From: Serratia marcescens
GTDB taxonomy: Bacteria > Pseudomonadota > Gammaproteobacteria > Enterobacterales > Enterobacteriaceae
Length of the DNA: 64,000 nt
Direction of reading: 5' to 3'
NCBI RefSeq assembly: GCF_006715005.1
Contig: NZ_VFMJ01000001.1
Coordinates: 3,162,001 to 3,226,000, forward strand
Part shown: one piece after another, positions 1-10,594 of the stretch
How the letters are laid out: each line of letters begins with the position of its first letter
Numbering within the stretch: position 1 is the stretch's first letter
Position numbers and translations under genes: made by a program
The notes under the pieces: model-generated
Databases searched by the model: none
Told to the model about the DNA's origin: nothing
Seen by the model: the letters and a program-made list of their open reading frames with translations, nothing else

Positions 1-121
1 GCGTGATGATTGGCGCGGTTGCCATAAAGATCAGCAGCAGCACCAGCAACACGTCGAGCAGCGGAACGATGTTAATTTCGGACTTCAGCTCGCGCCGACT
101 ACGTCCACGTACTCTCGCCAT
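1..121 (-). CDS. tolR: TolR, N-terminal part (runs off window)
   Basis: Only about the first 40 codons are inside the window. The frame reads MARVRGRSRRELKSEINIVP and continues into a hydrophobic stretch rich in Leu and Val (LLDVLLVLLLIFMATAPI). This is the cytoplasmic tip and single transmembrane helix of TolR, including the conserved Asp in the helix (PLLDVLLV) that belongs to the TolQ-TolR proton channel. It lies 12 bases after the tolQ stop, in the order ybgC-tolQ-tolR seen in enterobacteria. TolR energises TolA in the Tol-Pal envelope system. Identity is secure despite the truncation by the window edge. Confidence 0.95.
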   Translation of the reverse strand, partial: MARVRGRSRRELKSEINIVPLLDVLLVLLLIFMATAPIIT

Positions 122-133
122 GCTACCTCCTAC

Positions 134-1218
<1,085 letters not shown>

Positions 1219-1348
1219 TCTACTTCCCAGCAATGCAATTTAACGCTGCTACTATACGCAAGACGGATCGGGTTGGGAATGGGTTACAAGATGGGAATGA
1301 AAATAATTATGGGCCGTGAGGGCCCATAACAAGGGGACATCGGGGAGA

Positions 1349-1645
1349 TTATAAAGAAACGTAAAGTAATCCTGCGCACAAGATCACAATGGCGGGAAGC
1401 GGCGCGAAAAAAGCGCGCCAGACGCTGCGCTGCGGGCGGAATCCGAAACCGTGGATCACCCCGGCGCACACCGCCCAAATCAGCAACAGCCCTTCCCAAA
1501 TCTCCAGCGAGCTGGTTTTGGCGGCGAAACGCGTCGGATCCCAGAACACGCACCCCGCCAAAATCAACGCCAGCACCAGGGAAAGGGCCCGGATCGGGCC
1601 CTTGTCGGTGACAGCGTACAGCTTGTCAATCACGGACGAGCTCAT
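1349..1645 (-). CDS. ybgE: YbgE, cyd operon membrane protein
   Basis: A small inner-membrane protein of 98 residues (MSSSVIDKLYAVTDKGPIRALSLVLALILAGCVFWDPTRFAAK), clearly homologous to E. coli YbgE. It has three hydrophobic segments. The ATG at 1643-1645 shares a base with the cydX stop (TGATG), so it is probably translationally coupled to cydX. A GTG one codon earlier is possible but less likely. Its function is not firmly established. It is the last gene of cydABX-ybgE. Confidence 0.93.
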   Translation of the reverse strand: MSSSVIDKLYAVTDKGPIRALSLVLALILAGCVFWDPTRFAAKTSSLEIWEGLLLIWAVCAGVIHGFGFRPQRSVWRAFFAPLPAIVILCAGLLYVSL

Positions 1646-1758
1646 CACTTACCGTCTTGCTGAGCTTTGGTCGCTTCGCTCTGCTCAAGCGCCAGCGCCG
1701 TGATGATGCCGAAGGCGCAGGCAAGAAGCGTTCCGAGAATCCAGGCAAAATACCACAT
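1645..1758 (-). CDS. cydX: CydX, small subunit of cytochrome bd-I
   Basis: A 37-residue single-pass membrane protein (MWYFAWILGTLLACAFGI, then a polar tail EQSEATKAQQDGK). It matches E. coli CydX in length and in the MWYFAWILG start. CydX stabilises the haems of the CydAB oxidase. It begins 17 bases after the cydB stop behind an AAGGAG-type site and ends overlapping ybgE. Confidence 0.96.
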   Translation of the reverse strand: MWYFAWILGTLLACAFGIITALALEQSEATKAQQDGK

Positions 1759-1775
1759 GGTTTAGCTCCTTATCC

Positions 1776-2915
1776 TTAGTACAGCGAATGCTTGTTGTTT
1801 TCGATGTAGTTCTTGTCGAGGCGACCGAACATTTTGTAGTACGACCAGCTGGTGTACGCCAAAACGATAGGCACGAAGATCGCCGCCACGACGGTCATCA
1901 CTTTCAGCGTCAACAGGCTCGAGGTCGCGTCCCACATGGTCAGGCTGACGTTAGGCACGGTGCTGGACGGCATCACGAACGGGAACATGGTGACCCCGGC
2001 GGTGAGGATGACGCAGGCGATGGTCAACGACGAGGTGACGAACGCCAGCGCGCCCTTCTCCAGACGCGAGAACAGGATGGTGAACAACGGCAGCACCACG
2101 CCCAGCGCAGGCAACGCCCACAGCAGCGGATACTTGTTGAAGTTGATCAGCCAGGCACCGGCCTGATGCGCCACTTCTTTACGCATCGGGTTGGATTCCG
2201 CCATGGTGTCCAGCGCCGACGTCACAACGAAGCCGTCGATGCCTTTCACCAGCCATACACCCGCCAACAGGAAGCACACCGCCATGATCAGCGTCGCGAT
2301 CTGTGCCGCAGCGCGTGAACGCAGGTGGATCTCGCCGGTGGTGCGCATTTGCAGGTAGGTCGCGCCCTGGGTGACCAGCATGGTCAGGCTGACCACGCCC
2401 GCCAACAGACCGAACGGATTCAGCAGTTGGAAGAAGTTGCCGGTGTAGAACAGGCGCATGTACTCGTCCATGTGGAACGGCACGCCCTGCAGCAGGTTGC
2501 CGAACGCCACGCCGAATACCACCGCAGGCACGAAGGAGCCGATGAAGATGCCCCAGTCCCACATGTTGCGCCAGCGGCTGCTCTCCAGCTTGGAGCGGTA
2601 GTCGAAACCGACCGGGCGGAAGAACAAGGCGGCCAGCACCAGGATCATGGCGACGTAGAAGCCGGAGAAGGCCGCTGCGTAGACCATCGGCCAGGCGGCG
2701 AACAGCGCGCCGCCGGCGGTGATCAGCCACACCTGGTTACCGTCCCAGTGCGGGGCGATGGAGTTGATCATCACCCGGCGCTCGGTATCGGTTTTCCCGA
2801 TGATGCGCACCAGAATGCCGACGCCCATGTCGAAACCGTCGGTGACGGCGAAGCCGATCAGCAGTACGCCAACCAGGACCCACCAAATAAATCGCAGTAC
2901 TTCATAGTCAAACAT
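1776..2915 (-). CDS. cydB: Cytochrome bd-I ubiquinol oxidase subunit II
   Basis: A 379-residue polytopic membrane protein matching E. coli CydB over its whole length (MFDYEVLRFIWWVLVGVLLIGFAVTDGFDMGVGIL to NYIENNKHSLY). It pairs with CydA in the quinol oxidase that reduces oxygen to water with high affinity. It binds no haem itself. It starts 14 bases after the cydA stop, so the two are co-translated in one operon. Confidence 0.98.
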   Translation of the reverse strand: MFDYEVLRFIWWVLVGVLLIGFAVTDGFDMGVGILVRIIGKTDTERRVMINSIAPHWDGNQVWLITAGGALFAAWPMVYAAAFSGFYVAMILVLAALFFRPVGFDYRSKLESSRWRNMWDWGIFIGSFVPAVVFGVAFGNLLQGVPFHMDEYMRLFYTGNFFQLLNPFGLLAGVVSLTMLVTQGATYLQMRTTGEIHLRSRAAAQIATLIMAVCFLLAGVWLVKGIDGFVVTSALDTMAESNPMRKEVAHQAGAWLINFNKYPLLWALPALGVVLPLFTILFSRLEKGALAFVTSSLTIACVILTAGVTMFPFVMPSSTVPNVSLTMWDATSSLLTLKVMTVVAAIFVPIVLAYTSWSYYKMFGRLDKNYIENNKHSLY

Positions 2916-2929
2916 ACGTGGACTCCTGT

Positions 2930-4498
2930 TTAGCGCGCTTCCTGCACGGCGGCAGTCGGTTGTTCAAAGTGATAGCGGCCGGTTTTCAGGCTGCTTGGAC
3001 CCAGACGCGCAAACTTGAACATCAGGTACAATTCAGCCACCAGGAACAGGGTGTACAAGCCGCAGATCAGCCCCATCGAGAACAGAATGTCACCCGCGGT
3101 CAGCGAAGAGTTGGCGACCGCCGTCGGCAGCACCTCACCAATCGCCCACGGTTGACGGCCGTACTCCGCCACGAACCAACCGGACTCGATCGCGATCCAA
3201 GGCAGCGGCAAACCGTACAGCGCGGCGCGGTGCAGCCATTTTTTCTGGCCGATGCGGCCGCGGATCACGTTCCAGAACGACAGGCCGATGATCAACAGCA
3301 TGATCACGCCACAGGCCACCATGATGCGGAAGGCGAAGTACAGCGGCGCCACGCGCGGAATGGAGTCCTTGGTCGCCAGCTGGATCTGCGCTTCCGTCGC
3401 GTCGGTGACGTTCGGGGTATAGCGCTTCAGCAGCATGCCGTAGCCCAGGTCTTGCTTGGTTTTGTTGAATTCGGCGCGTACCGCAGGATCGGTGTTGCCG
3501 CCGCGCAGCTCTTCCAGCAGCTGGTAGGCTTTCATCCCGTTGCGGATGCGCACTTCATGCTGCGCCATCAGATCTTTCAGGCCGGTGACCTGAGTGTCCG
3601 TGGAGCGGGTGGCGATCAGGCCAAGCGCATACGGGATCTGAATAGAGAAGGAGTTTTCCATCTTGTCCTGATCGGGAATGCCGAACAGGGTGAAGGACGC
3701 CGGTGCCGGCTGGGTGTCCCATTCCGCTTCGATAGCGGCCAGTTTGGTTTTCTGCACGTCGCCCATTTCGTAGCCGGATTCATCACCCAGAACGATAACG
3801 GACAGAATGGCAGCCATACCGAAGCTGGCAGCGATGGCGAAGGAGCGCTTGGCAAAGGCGATGTCGCGGCCTTTCAGCAGGTAGTAGGAGCTGATGCCCA
3901 GAACGAACATCGCGCCGCAGGTGTAGCCGGAAGCCACGGTGTGAACGAATTTCACCTGCGCAACCGGGTTAAGCACCAGTTCGGAGAAGCTGACCATCTC
4001 CATGCGCATGGTTTCGAAGTTGAAATCCGAAGCGATCGGGTTCTGCATCCAGCCGTTGGCGACCAGGATCCACAGCGCGGACAGGTTGGAGCCGAGGGCC
4101 ACGAACCAGGTTACCGCCATGTGCTGTACCTTGCTCAGACGATCCCAGCCGAAGAAGAACAGGCCGACCAGCGTCGATTCAAGGAAGAACGCCATCAGAC
4201 CTTCGATAGCCAGAGGGGCCCCGAAGATATCGCCGACGTAGTGAGAGAAATACGACCAGTTAGTCCCGAACTGGAACTCCATGGTCAAACCGGTGGCCAC
4301 ACCCAGAGCAAAGTTAATCGCAAATAACTTTCCCCAGAATTTGGTCATGTCTTTATAGATTTGTTTGCCAGACAGGACATATACCGTTTCCATAATTGCC
4401 AGCAAGAACGCCATACCGAGCGTTAATGGGACAAATAAGAAATGGTACATCGCCGTTAAAGCAAACTGTAAGCGCGACAGTTCGACAATATCAAACAT
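2930..4498 (-). CDS. cydA: Cytochrome bd-I ubiquinol oxidase subunit I
   Basis: A 522-residue haem-carrying subunit, the same length as E. coli CydA. The N-terminus is [28 protein letters not shown], with the haem-ligand His in MYHFLF. The conserved [14 protein letters not shown] segment is intact. The Q-loop is the long periplasmic loop starting after [20 protein letters not shown] used the ATG at 4496-4498 because AAGGAG lies 6 bases upstream and the length then matches the family. An upstream in-frame start would add 12 residues without homology. Expression is expected to follow oxygen through ArcA and Fnr acting in the upstream region. Confidence 0.98.
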   Translation of the reverse strand: MFDIVELSRLQFALTAMYHFLFVPLTLGMAFLLAIMETVYVLSGKQIYKDMTKFWGKLFAINFALGVATGLTMEFQFGTNWSYFSHYVGDIFGAPLAIEGLMAFFLESTLVGLFFFGWDRLSKVQHMAVTWFVALGSNLSALWILVANGWMQNPIASDFNFETMRMEMVSFSELVLNPVAQVKFVHTVASGYTCGAMFVLGISSYYLLKGRDIAFAKRSFAIAASFGMAAILSVIVLGDESGYEMGDVQKTKLAAIEAEWDTQPAPASFTLFGIPDQDKMENSFSIQIPYALGLIATRSTDTQVTGLKDLMAQHEVRIRNGMKAYQLLEELRGGNTDPAVRAEFNKTKQDLGYGMLLKRYTPNVTDATEAQIQLATKDSIPRVAPLYFAFRIMVACGVIMLLIIGLSFWNVIRGRIGQKKWLHRAALYGLPLPWIAIESGWFVAEYGRQPWAIGEVLPTAVANSSLTAGDILFSMGLICGLYTLFLVAELYLMFKFARLGPSSLKTGRYHFEQPTAAVQEAR

Positions 4499-5181
4499 CT
4501 TGACTCCTTGCTCCTCGCAGGAAGACTCCGACACGCGGTTATCGGCACGCTTCTTTCAAAGCCGCCAGTAACGCCCCGCAGTGAATGCCCTTAAACACAA
4601 CAAATTTGATCCAGCTTCTCCGCTTTCAACCGCACACTCAGCCAATAGCCCCTCGGGCCGCCGACAAGCACGCCACTGAAAACCGACAACGGGTAACAAA
4701 TGCAACAAGATCAACCATCCATAATCACAACATGGATGATACTCGCCCAATCCCACACAATAAATAGGTTTTTACGTGACGTGGGTTAGACTTTTGGTTA
4801 CAGGTCAAATCTTAGCCGAAAGAGGTACTTCGGGCTAATTTGATCTGAGACAATTTAAGCCTATCCGCATCTTATTTCCATATTCATCAGCACATTTCGC
4901 GTAATTTTCTTAGGGTCATGTTGCGCAATGGTTTAATTGTTTTTTAATGATATTTTTGTGTTAAATAAATGTAATTTAAAAGAGCCGCCATTGTATTATT
5001 ACGCGCTTATTATGCGACATAATTAACCTTTTATTTCCAATAAGCCGTGACAGTGATAGCAGTCACAAAACAACAAATCTCTCTCCAATATTAGTCTATT
5101 TCTCGCGATGGGATCGTAAAGGTTGCGATTTTGTAGCAAAATGACCAATTATGTTAAAATTACATTGAGTGACAATAACTT
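4499..5181. promoter_or_regulatory. cydA control region (no gene)
   Basis: A 683-base stretch between divergent genes with no convincing coding frame. It turns AT-rich from about 4770. Around 4935-4980 it contains GTTAAATAAATGTAATTTAA, and near 5150 ATGTTAAAATTACA. Both resemble the direct GTTAA/TGTAA repeats bound by ArcA. At 4812-4838 lies an imperfect inverted repeat with arms TTAGCC and GGCTAA. The E. coli cydA promoter region is also long, with several promoters and ArcA/Fnr sites. The assignment rests on that parallel and on the visible repeats. The short open frame at 4585-4767 looks spurious. Confidence 0.6.
4840..4853. promoter_or_regulatory. Possible Fnr site upstream of cydA
   Basis: TTGATCTGAGACAA has one perfect Fnr half-site (TTGAT) and a weaker second half, compared with the consensus TTGAT-N4-ATCAA. 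Fnr represses cydA in E. coli under strict anaerobiosis. Low confidence because the right half matches only 3 of 5. Confidence 0.3.
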
Positions 5182-7080
5182 ATGAAAAAAATCATCTTTG
5201 CCTCTGTCTTGGGACTCTCGGGAAACGTCATGGCCGCCGAAACGGTAAATATCACCCTGCTGGGTACTTCCGATCTGCACGGCACCTTCGTGCCCTGGGA
5301 CTACGCCAGCGACACGGAAAATCTGGCGGGCAGCCTGAGCCAGATAGCCACTCAGGTCAAAAAGGTGCGGGCCGAGCAGCCCAACCTGATCCTGGTGGAC
5401 GCCGGCGACACCATTCAGGGCAACTTCGTCGAAACCTTCAAGCATGAGGCCGTCAGCCCGATGATGCTGGGCCTCAACGCGCTCAATTACGATGTCTGGG
5501 TGATGGGTAACCACGAGTTCGACTTCGGCCTACCGGTGCTGGCTACGCCGCTCAAGCAGTTCAAAGGCGCGGCGCTGGCGGGCAATATCGTCTGGGACAA
5601 CGGCAAGCCCTACCTGCCGGCCTATACCATCGTCGAACGCCAAGGGGTGAAAATTGGCATTATCGGCATGGACACGCCGATGACCGCGGAATTCGCCAAG
5701 GGCACCGATCGCATCAAAGGGTTGAACTTCACCGATCCGGTGCAGGCGGTGAAACAGGTCATCAGGCAAATCGACGGCCAGGTCGACGCCATCGTGTTGG
5801 TGGCGCATATGGGCATCGACAATGAGAACCAGCGCCCCGGCACCGGCGTGGCCGACATCGCCAACGCCAACCCGGAGCTGGCGGCGATCGTCGCCGGCCA
5901 CATGCATGTGAAGATCGACAAAGCGGTGGTTAACGGCGTCATCATCACTGAGCCGGATAAATACGGCCGCGCGCTGTCGCGCATCGACCTGCAGTTTGAA
6001 CGCCGCGACGGCAAATTCACGCTGATCGACAAAAACAGCTACACCTACCCGATCAAAGGGCTGGCGCCGGACAGCGCCATGCAAGCGCTCTACCAGCCGT
6101 ACCATGACATTTTGCGCGCCAACGCCAACCGGGTCGTGGCGAAGCTGAGCGGCAGCGATCTGGTGCCCGCCGACGAGTTTCGCGGCATTCCCCAGGTGCA
6201 CGTGCAGGATACCGGCATCAGCGCGCTGTTCCAGCAGGCCGCCCGCCACTATGCGCCGCTGGCTCAGGTGATCGCCCTGCAGATCGACAACGATCGCGCC
6301 AAATTGAACGTCGGCGACATCAAGGCCAAGGACATCGCCTTTAACTACCAATACGCCGGCGGCGAGATCACCGTTTATCAGCTCAACGGCAAAGCGCTTA
6401 AACGCTACATGGAGTGGTCCGCCGACTATTTCAATCAGCTGCAGCCGGGCGACGTCACCTACAGCTTTAACCCGGCGCGGCGATCGTCCAAATATTCCAC
6501 CAACGATTTCTTCGACGGCGTCACTTACACCATCGATCTGCGCCAGCCCGCCGGTTCGCGCATCGTCGATCTGCGCCTGGCGGACGGCACGCCGGTCACC
6601 GACGACATGCCGATCCGCCTGGGCATGAACAGTTACCGCATGGGCCACCTGACGCAAAAGGGCGGCGCGTTGGAGGGGCAATCCTTCCCGGTGCTGTTTG
6701 ACAGCAAAGCGCAATACGGTGAAGAAGAAGGCACCATTCGCCACCTGGCTCTGCGCTACCTGGCGGAAGTGAAACACGGCCAGTATCAGGGCGTGACGCC
6801 GCAGCGCTGGAAGCTGGTCGGCATGGAGGGGTACGAACCGCAGCGGGCGATCGTCAAACGGCTGCTCAATGAAGGCGTTATCCAGGTGCCGACCACCGAC
6901 GATGGCCGCTACACCAACGTCGCCTCGATCAACGTCAAAGACGCGCTGTTCCGCAACGCCGACGATTACCGCACCGCCCTCACCTCGCTGGAAAAACAGC
7001 GGCAAATCGCCGCGGATCCGGTGCAACAGCGCCGCCTGCAGGATCGGATCGCGCTGATCAGAGCACTCAACGATTTCTGA
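5182..7080 (+). CDS. Periplasmic 5'-nucleotidase / 2',3'-cyclic phosphodiesterase family enzyme
   Basis: A 632-residue secreted metallophosphoesterase of the UshA/CpdB/YfkN type. Residues 1-18 are a signal peptide (MKKIIFASVLGLSGNVMA). The N-terminal metal-binding domain carries the family motifs in order: TSDLHGTF, DAGDTIQG, MGNHEFDFG, LVAHMGID and AGHMHVKI. The C-terminal domain has the substrate-binding segments YQYAGGEITVYQLNGKALK and NDFFDGVTYTIDL, the latter resembling CpdB (DGVNYQIDV). The last 90 residues are outside the usual fold. It probably dephosphorylates nucleotides or cyclic nucleotides in the periplasm so that nucleosides can be taken up. It stands alone between divergent cydA and convergent sucD, where E. 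coli has mngRAB. The exact substrate cannot be read from sequence. Confidence 0.85.
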   Translation: MKKIIFASVLGLSGNVMAAETVNITLLGTSDLHGTFVPWDYASDTENLAGSLSQIATQVKKVRAEQPNLILVDAGDTIQGNFVETFKHEAVSPMMLGLNALNYDVWVMGNHEFDFGLPVLATPLKQFKGAALAGNIVWDNGKPYLPAYTIVERQGVKIGIIGMDTPMTAEFAKGTDRIKGLNFTDPVQAVKQVIRQIDGQVDAIVLVAHMGIDNENQRPGTGVADIANANPELAAIVAGHMHVKIDKAVVNGVIITEPDKYGRALSRIDLQFERRDGKFTLIDKNSYTYPIKGLAPDSAMQALYQPYHDILRANANRVVAKLSGSDLVPADEFRGIPQVHVQDTGISALFQQAARHYAPLAQVIALQIDNDRAKLNVGDIKAKDIAFNYQYAGGEITVYQLNGKALKRYMEWSADYFNQLQPGDVTYSFNPARRSSKYSTNDFFDGVTYTIDLRQPAGSRIVDLRLADGTPVTDDMPIRLGMNSYRMGHLTQKGGALEGQSFPVLFDSKAQYGEEEGTIRHLALRYLAEVKHGQYQGVTPQRWKLVGMEGYEPQRAIVKRLLNEGVIQVPTTDDGRYTNVASINVKDALFRNADDYRTALTSLEKQRQIAADPVQQRRLQDRIALIRALNDF

Positions 7081-7097
7081 TCTTCCCCCATAAAAAA

Positions 7098-7116
7098 GGC
7101 CACCCAATGGGTGGCC
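7098..7116 (-). terminator. Terminator of sdh-suc operon
   Basis: GGCCACCC (7098-7105), loop AAT and GGGTGGCC (7109-7116) form an 8-bp stem. It is preceded on the plus strand by six A residues, which give a U-tract on the minus strand after the hairpin. It lies 36 bases beyond the sucD stop. The plus-strand gene ending at 7080 has no U-tract here, so termination is mainly for sucD. Confidence 0.88.
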
Positions 7117-7152
7117 AAACATGTCGAGATATTGTTATTTCGTACTAAGATC

Positions 7153-8025
7153 TTAGCGCTTCAGCACCGCTTTTACCGCGTCGCCGATGTCCGCCAGGCT
7201 GCGAACGGTTTTCACGCCCGCCGCTTCCAGCGCAGCAAACTTCTCGTCCGCCGTGCCTTTGCCGCCTGCGATGATGGCGCCGGCGTGGCCCATACGCTTG
7301 CCTTTCGGCGCGGTTACGCCGGCGATGTAGCCGACAACCGGTTTGGTGACGTGTTCTTTGATGTAAGCTGCCGCTTCTTCTTCAGCGCTGCCGCCGATCT
7401 CACCGATCATCACGATCGCTTCGGTCTGCGGATCCTGCTGGAACATCTTCAGGATATCGATGAAGTTGGAGCCCGGGATCGGGTCGCCGCCGATGCCCAC
7501 GCAGGTGGACTGGCCCAGACCGGCATCGGTGGTTTGTTTCACCGCTTCATAGGTCAGGGTACCGGAGCGGGAAACGATGCCCACTTTGCCCGGCAGGTGG
7601 ATGTGGCCAGGCATGATACCGATTTTGCACTCGCCCGGGGTGATCACGCCAGGGCAGTTCGGCCCGATCATGCGCACGCCGGCTTCGTCCAGCTTCACTT
7701 TCACGGTCAGCATGTCCAGGGTCGGGATGCCTTCGGTGATGGTGATGATCAGTTTGATGCCGGCATCGATCGCTTCCAGGATGGAGTCTTTGCAGAAAGG
7801 CGCTGGAACGTAGATGACCGAGGCAGTCGCGCCGGTCGCTTCAACCGCTTCGCGCACGGTGTTGAACACCGGCAGACCCAGATGCTGAGTGCCGCCTTTG
7901 CCCGGGGTTACGCCGCCAACCATTTTGGTGCCGTAAGCGATAGCTTGTTCGGAGTGGAAAGTCCCCTGGCTACCGGTGAAGCCCTGGCAAATTACTTTGG
8001 TGTTCTTATCGATTAAAATGGACAT
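7153..8025 (-). CDS. sucD: Succinyl-CoA synthetase alpha subunit
   Basis: A 290-residue CoA-binding subunit. The N-terminal Rossmann part has the CoA motif [17 protein letters not shown]. The C-terminal part carries the phosphohistidine motif [17 protein letters not shown]. With SucC it converts succinyl-CoA to succinate with formation of ATP. Its ATG overlaps the last base of sucC (8025). It is the last gene of sdhCDAB-sucABCD and is followed by a strong terminator. Confidence 0.98.
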   Translation of the reverse strand: MSILIDKNTKVICQGFTGSQGTFHSEQAIAYGTKMVGGVTPGKGGTQHLGLPVFNTVREAVEATGATASVIYVPAPFCKDSILEAIDAGIKLIITITEGIPTLDMLTVKVKLDEAGVRMIGPNCPGVITPGECKIGIMPGHIHLPGKVGIVSRSGTLTYEAVKQTTDAGLGQSTCVGIGGDPIPGSNFIDILKMFQQDPQTEAIVMIGEIGGSAEEEAAAYIKEHVTKPVVGYIAGVTAPKGKRMGHAGAIIAGGKGTADEKFAALEAAGVKTVRSLADIGDAVKAVLKR

Positions 8026-9191
8026 TATTTACCCTCCACTGCTGCAACAACTTGCTGAGCCGCATCAGTCAGGCTGGTCGCAGCAATGATATTCAGGCCG
8101 CTGTCCGCCAGTTTCTTGGCGCCCAGTTCGGCGTTGTTCCCTTCCAGACGCACCACGACCGGGACGTTAACGCCCACTTCGGCCACTGCGCCGATGATGC
8201 CGTCGGCGATCAGATCGCAACGTACGATACCACCGAAGATATTAACCAGAACCGCTTTCACCTTGTCGTCGGACAGGATGATTTTGAACGCTTCGGTCAC
8301 GCGCTCTTTGGTCGCGCCGCCGCCAACGTCCAGGAAGTTGGCCGGTTCGCCGCCGTGCAGTTTAACGATGTCCATGGTGCCCATCGCCAGACCGGCGCCG
8401 TTAACCATGCAGCCGATGTTGCCGTCGAGGGCAACGTAGTTCAGCTCCCACTGAGCCGCACGGGATTCGCGCTCGTCTTCCTGAGAAGGGTCACGCATTT
8501 CACGCAGTTCCGGCTGGCGGAACAGGGCATTGCCGTCGGCGCCCAGTTTGCCGTCCAGGCACACCAGATCGCCCTGCTTGGTGATCACCAGCGGGTTGAT
8601 CTCAACCATCGCCAGATCGCGCTCCAGGAACAGCGTCGCCAGGCCCATGAAGATCTTGGCGAACTGGCTGACTTGCTTACCGGTCAGGCCCAGTTTGAAG
8701 GCCAGCTCACGGCCCTGATAAGGCTGTGGACCCGCCAGCGGATCGATGGTCATTTTGTGGATCAGTTCAGGGGTTTCTTCCGCCACCTTCTCGATTTCCA
8801 CGCCGCCTTCGGTAGACGCCATGAACACCACGCGACGGGTAGAACGATCCACTACCGCGCCCAGGTACAGCTCTTTATCGATGTCGGTCGCCGCTTCTAC
8901 CAGGATCTGGTGAACCGGCTGGCCCAGCGCGTCAGTCTGGTAAGTCACCAGACGCTTGCCCAACCAGGCTTCCGCGAAAGCACGGATATCTTCTTTGCTG
9001 TTGACGACTTTAACGCCGCCCGCTTTACCGCGGCCACCAGCATGAACCTGACATTTCACCACCCACGGGCCGGAGCCGATTTTGGATGCGGCTTCTTCTG
9101 CTTCACGCGGAGTGGTACAGGCGTAACCGGTTGGTGCCGGCATGCCATACCGAGCAAACAGCTGTTTTGCCTGATATTCGTGTAAATTCAT
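8025..9191 (-). CDS. sucC: Succinyl-CoA synthetase beta subunit
   Basis: A 388-residue ATP-grasp protein identical in length to E. coli SucC ([24 protein letters not shown]). The glycine-rich [16 protein letters not shown] motif and the C-terminal [11 protein letters not shown] loop are intact. It binds nucleotide and provides the dimer interface with SucD. The stop of sucC overlaps the start of sucD by one base. The 122 bases upstream hold a strong hairpin. Confidence 0.98.
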   Translation of the reverse strand: MNLHEYQAKQLFARYGMPAPTGYACTTPREAEEAASKIGSGPWVVKCQVHAGGRGKAGGVKVVNSKEDIRAFAEAWLGKRLVTYQTDALGQPVHQILVEAATDIDKELYLGAVVDRSTRRVVFMASTEGGVEIEKVAEETPELIHKMTIDPLAGPQPYQGRELAFKLGLTGKQVSQFAKIFMGLATLFLERDLAMVEINPLVITKQGDLVCLDGKLGADGNALFRQPELREMRDPSQEDERESRAAQWELNYVALDGNIGCMVNGAGLAMGTMDIVKLHGGEPANFLDVGGGATKERVTEAFKIILSDDKVKAVLVNIFGGIVRCDLIADGIIGAVAEVGVNVPVVVRLEGNNAELGAKKLADSGLNIIAATSLTDAAQQVVAAVEGK

Positions 9192-9282
9192 GATGTTCTA
9201 TCCATTCAGTTCTGAAGGTTTTTAGCCGGACCATTATTACGCGGTAAACCGCATGGTTTTCCGGCCACATAGCACAGAGTGC

Positions 9283-9302
9283 GGGCGCGGCATGCCGCGC
9301 CC
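9283..9302 (-). repeat. Hairpin between sucB and sucC
   Basis: GGGCGCGG, loop CATG, CCGCGCCC: a perfect 20-base palindrome 11 bases after the sucB stop, without a following U-tract. It is likely an RNA processing or stabilising element, or a weak attenuator, within the suc transcript. A second small hairpin GCGGT-AA-ACCGC lies at 9241-9252. Confidence 0.6.
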
Positions 9303-9313
9303 GGCAAGGGTTA

Positions 9314-10531
9314 CTAGACGTCCAGCAGCAGACGAGCCGGATCTTCCAGCATCTCTTTGACCGTCACCAGATAACCGACGGATTCTTTACCGTCGATCAG
9401 GCGGTGGTCATAAGACAGCGCCAGATACATCATCGGCTGGATCACCACCTGACCATTGACCGCCATTGGGCGATCTTTGATGGCGTGCATGCCCAGGATG
9501 GCGCTCTGCGGCGGGTTGATGATCGGAGTGGACATCAGGGAGCCGAATACGCCGCCGTTGGTAATGGTGAAGTTACCGCCGGTCAGCTCTTCAACGGTCA
9601 GTTTGCCGTCGCGGCCCTTAACGGCCAGCTCTTTGATTTTCTTCTCGATGTCAGCCATGCTCATGGCGTCCACATCGCGCAGTACCGGCGTCACCAGGCC
9701 GCGCGGGGTAGAAACCGCGATGCTGATGTCGAAGTAGTTGTGGTAAACCACGTCGGAACCGTCGATCGACGCGTTCACTTCCGGGAAGCGCTTCAGCGCT
9801 TCAACCACGGCCTTGATGTAGAAGGACATGAAGCCCAGACGCACGCCGTGGCGCTTCTCGAAGGCTTCGCCGTACTGCTTGCGCAGGTCCATGATCGGCT
9901 GCATGTTGATTTCGTTGAAGGTGGTCAGCATCGCGGTGCTGTTCTTCGCTTCCAGCAGACGCTCGGCGACGCGTTTGCGCAGGCGGGTCATCGGCACGCG
10001 TTTTTCGCTGCGGCCGGCCAGAGCAGGCTGCGGTGCGGCTTCAGCAGCAGCGGCCGGTTTGGCAGCGGCGCCGCCTTTGGCCAGGTGCGCTTCCACGTCT
10101 TCACGCGTGATGCGGCCACCCACGCCGGTGCCTTTGATGGCGCCGGCATCGAGGTCGTGTTCGGCGATCAGGCGGCGAATCGCCGGGCTGAGCGCGTCAT
10201 TGCTTTCTTCTTCCAGGCTCGCGGTAGCGCGCTGTGCAGGCGTGGCTTCTTTCTCCTGGCTCTTCTCAGCGGTCGGCTTGCCGGAGCTGTCGCCCGGACG
10301 GATGCGGCCAAGCAGCTGGCGAGACAGTACGGTCGCGCCCTCTTCTTCCACGATAGCATCGAGAATGCCCGCTTCACTGGCCGGCACTTCCAACACGACT
10401 TTGTCGGTTTCGATTTCAACCAGGACTTCATCACGCTGCACGCTGTCGCCTGGTTTTTTGTGCCAGGTGGCTACGGTCGCATCGGCAACCGATTCAGGAA
10501 GGTCAGGAACCAGAATATCTACGCTACTCAT
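9314..10531 (-). CDS. sucB: 2-oxoglutarate dehydrogenase E2 (dihydrolipoyl succinyltransferase)
   Basis: A 405-residue E2 core protein. The lipoyl domain occupies about residues 1-78 with the lipoylated Lys44 in [13 protein letters not shown]. The peripheral subunit-binding domain is about 111-150 ([33 protein letters not shown]), followed by an Ala-rich linker. The catalytic domain ends with the active-site motif [15 protein letters not shown]. It transfers the succinyl group to CoA in the 2-oxoglutarate dehydrogenase complex. It lies 63 bases after sucA, with a hairpin in the gap. Confidence 0.98.
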   Translation of the reverse strand: MSSVDILVPDLPESVADATVATWHKKPGDSVQRDEVLVEIETDKVVLEVPASEAGILDAIVEEEGATVLSRQLLGRIRPGDSSGKPTAEKSQEKEATPAQRATASLEEESNDALSPAIRRLIAEHDLDAGAIKGTGVGGRITREDVEAHLAKGGAAAKPAAAAEAAPQPALAGRSEKRVPMTRLRKRVAERLLEAKNSTAMLTTFNEINMQPIMDLRKQYGEAFEKRHGVRLGFMSFYIKAVVEALKRFPEVNASIDGSDVVYHNYFDISIAVSTPRGLVTPVLRDVDAMSMADIEKKIKELAVKGRDGKLTVEELTGGNFTITNGGVFGSLMSTPIINPPQSAILGMHAIKDRPMAVNGQVVIQPMMYLALSYDHRLIDGKESVGYLVTVKEMLEDPARLLLDV

Positions 10532-10560
10532 TTAGCTTTCCCTTAAGTTTTTTATCATCT

Positions 10561-10585
10561 GCTTGCCGGCCCTCGGCCGGCAAGC
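10561..10585 (-). repeat. Hairpin between sucA and sucB
   Basis: GCTTGCCGGC (10561-10570) pairs with GCCGGCAAGC (10576-10585) around a 5-base loop. It sits within the 63-base gap between sucA and sucB. There is no clear U-tract for the minus strand next to it, so an RNA-stability or processing role is more likely than termination. Confidence 0.6.
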
Positions 10586-10594
10586 GAGCGAACA

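Noticed and set aside
2918-4327. A 469-codon plus-strand frame opposite cydA
   Set aside because: Antisense to a fully conserved cytochrome gene, with an Arg/His/Gln-rich translation typical of shadow frames.
4585-4767. A 60-codon frame in the cydA upstream region
   Set aside because: No ribosome site, no homology and biased composition; it lies in sequence explained better as control DNA.
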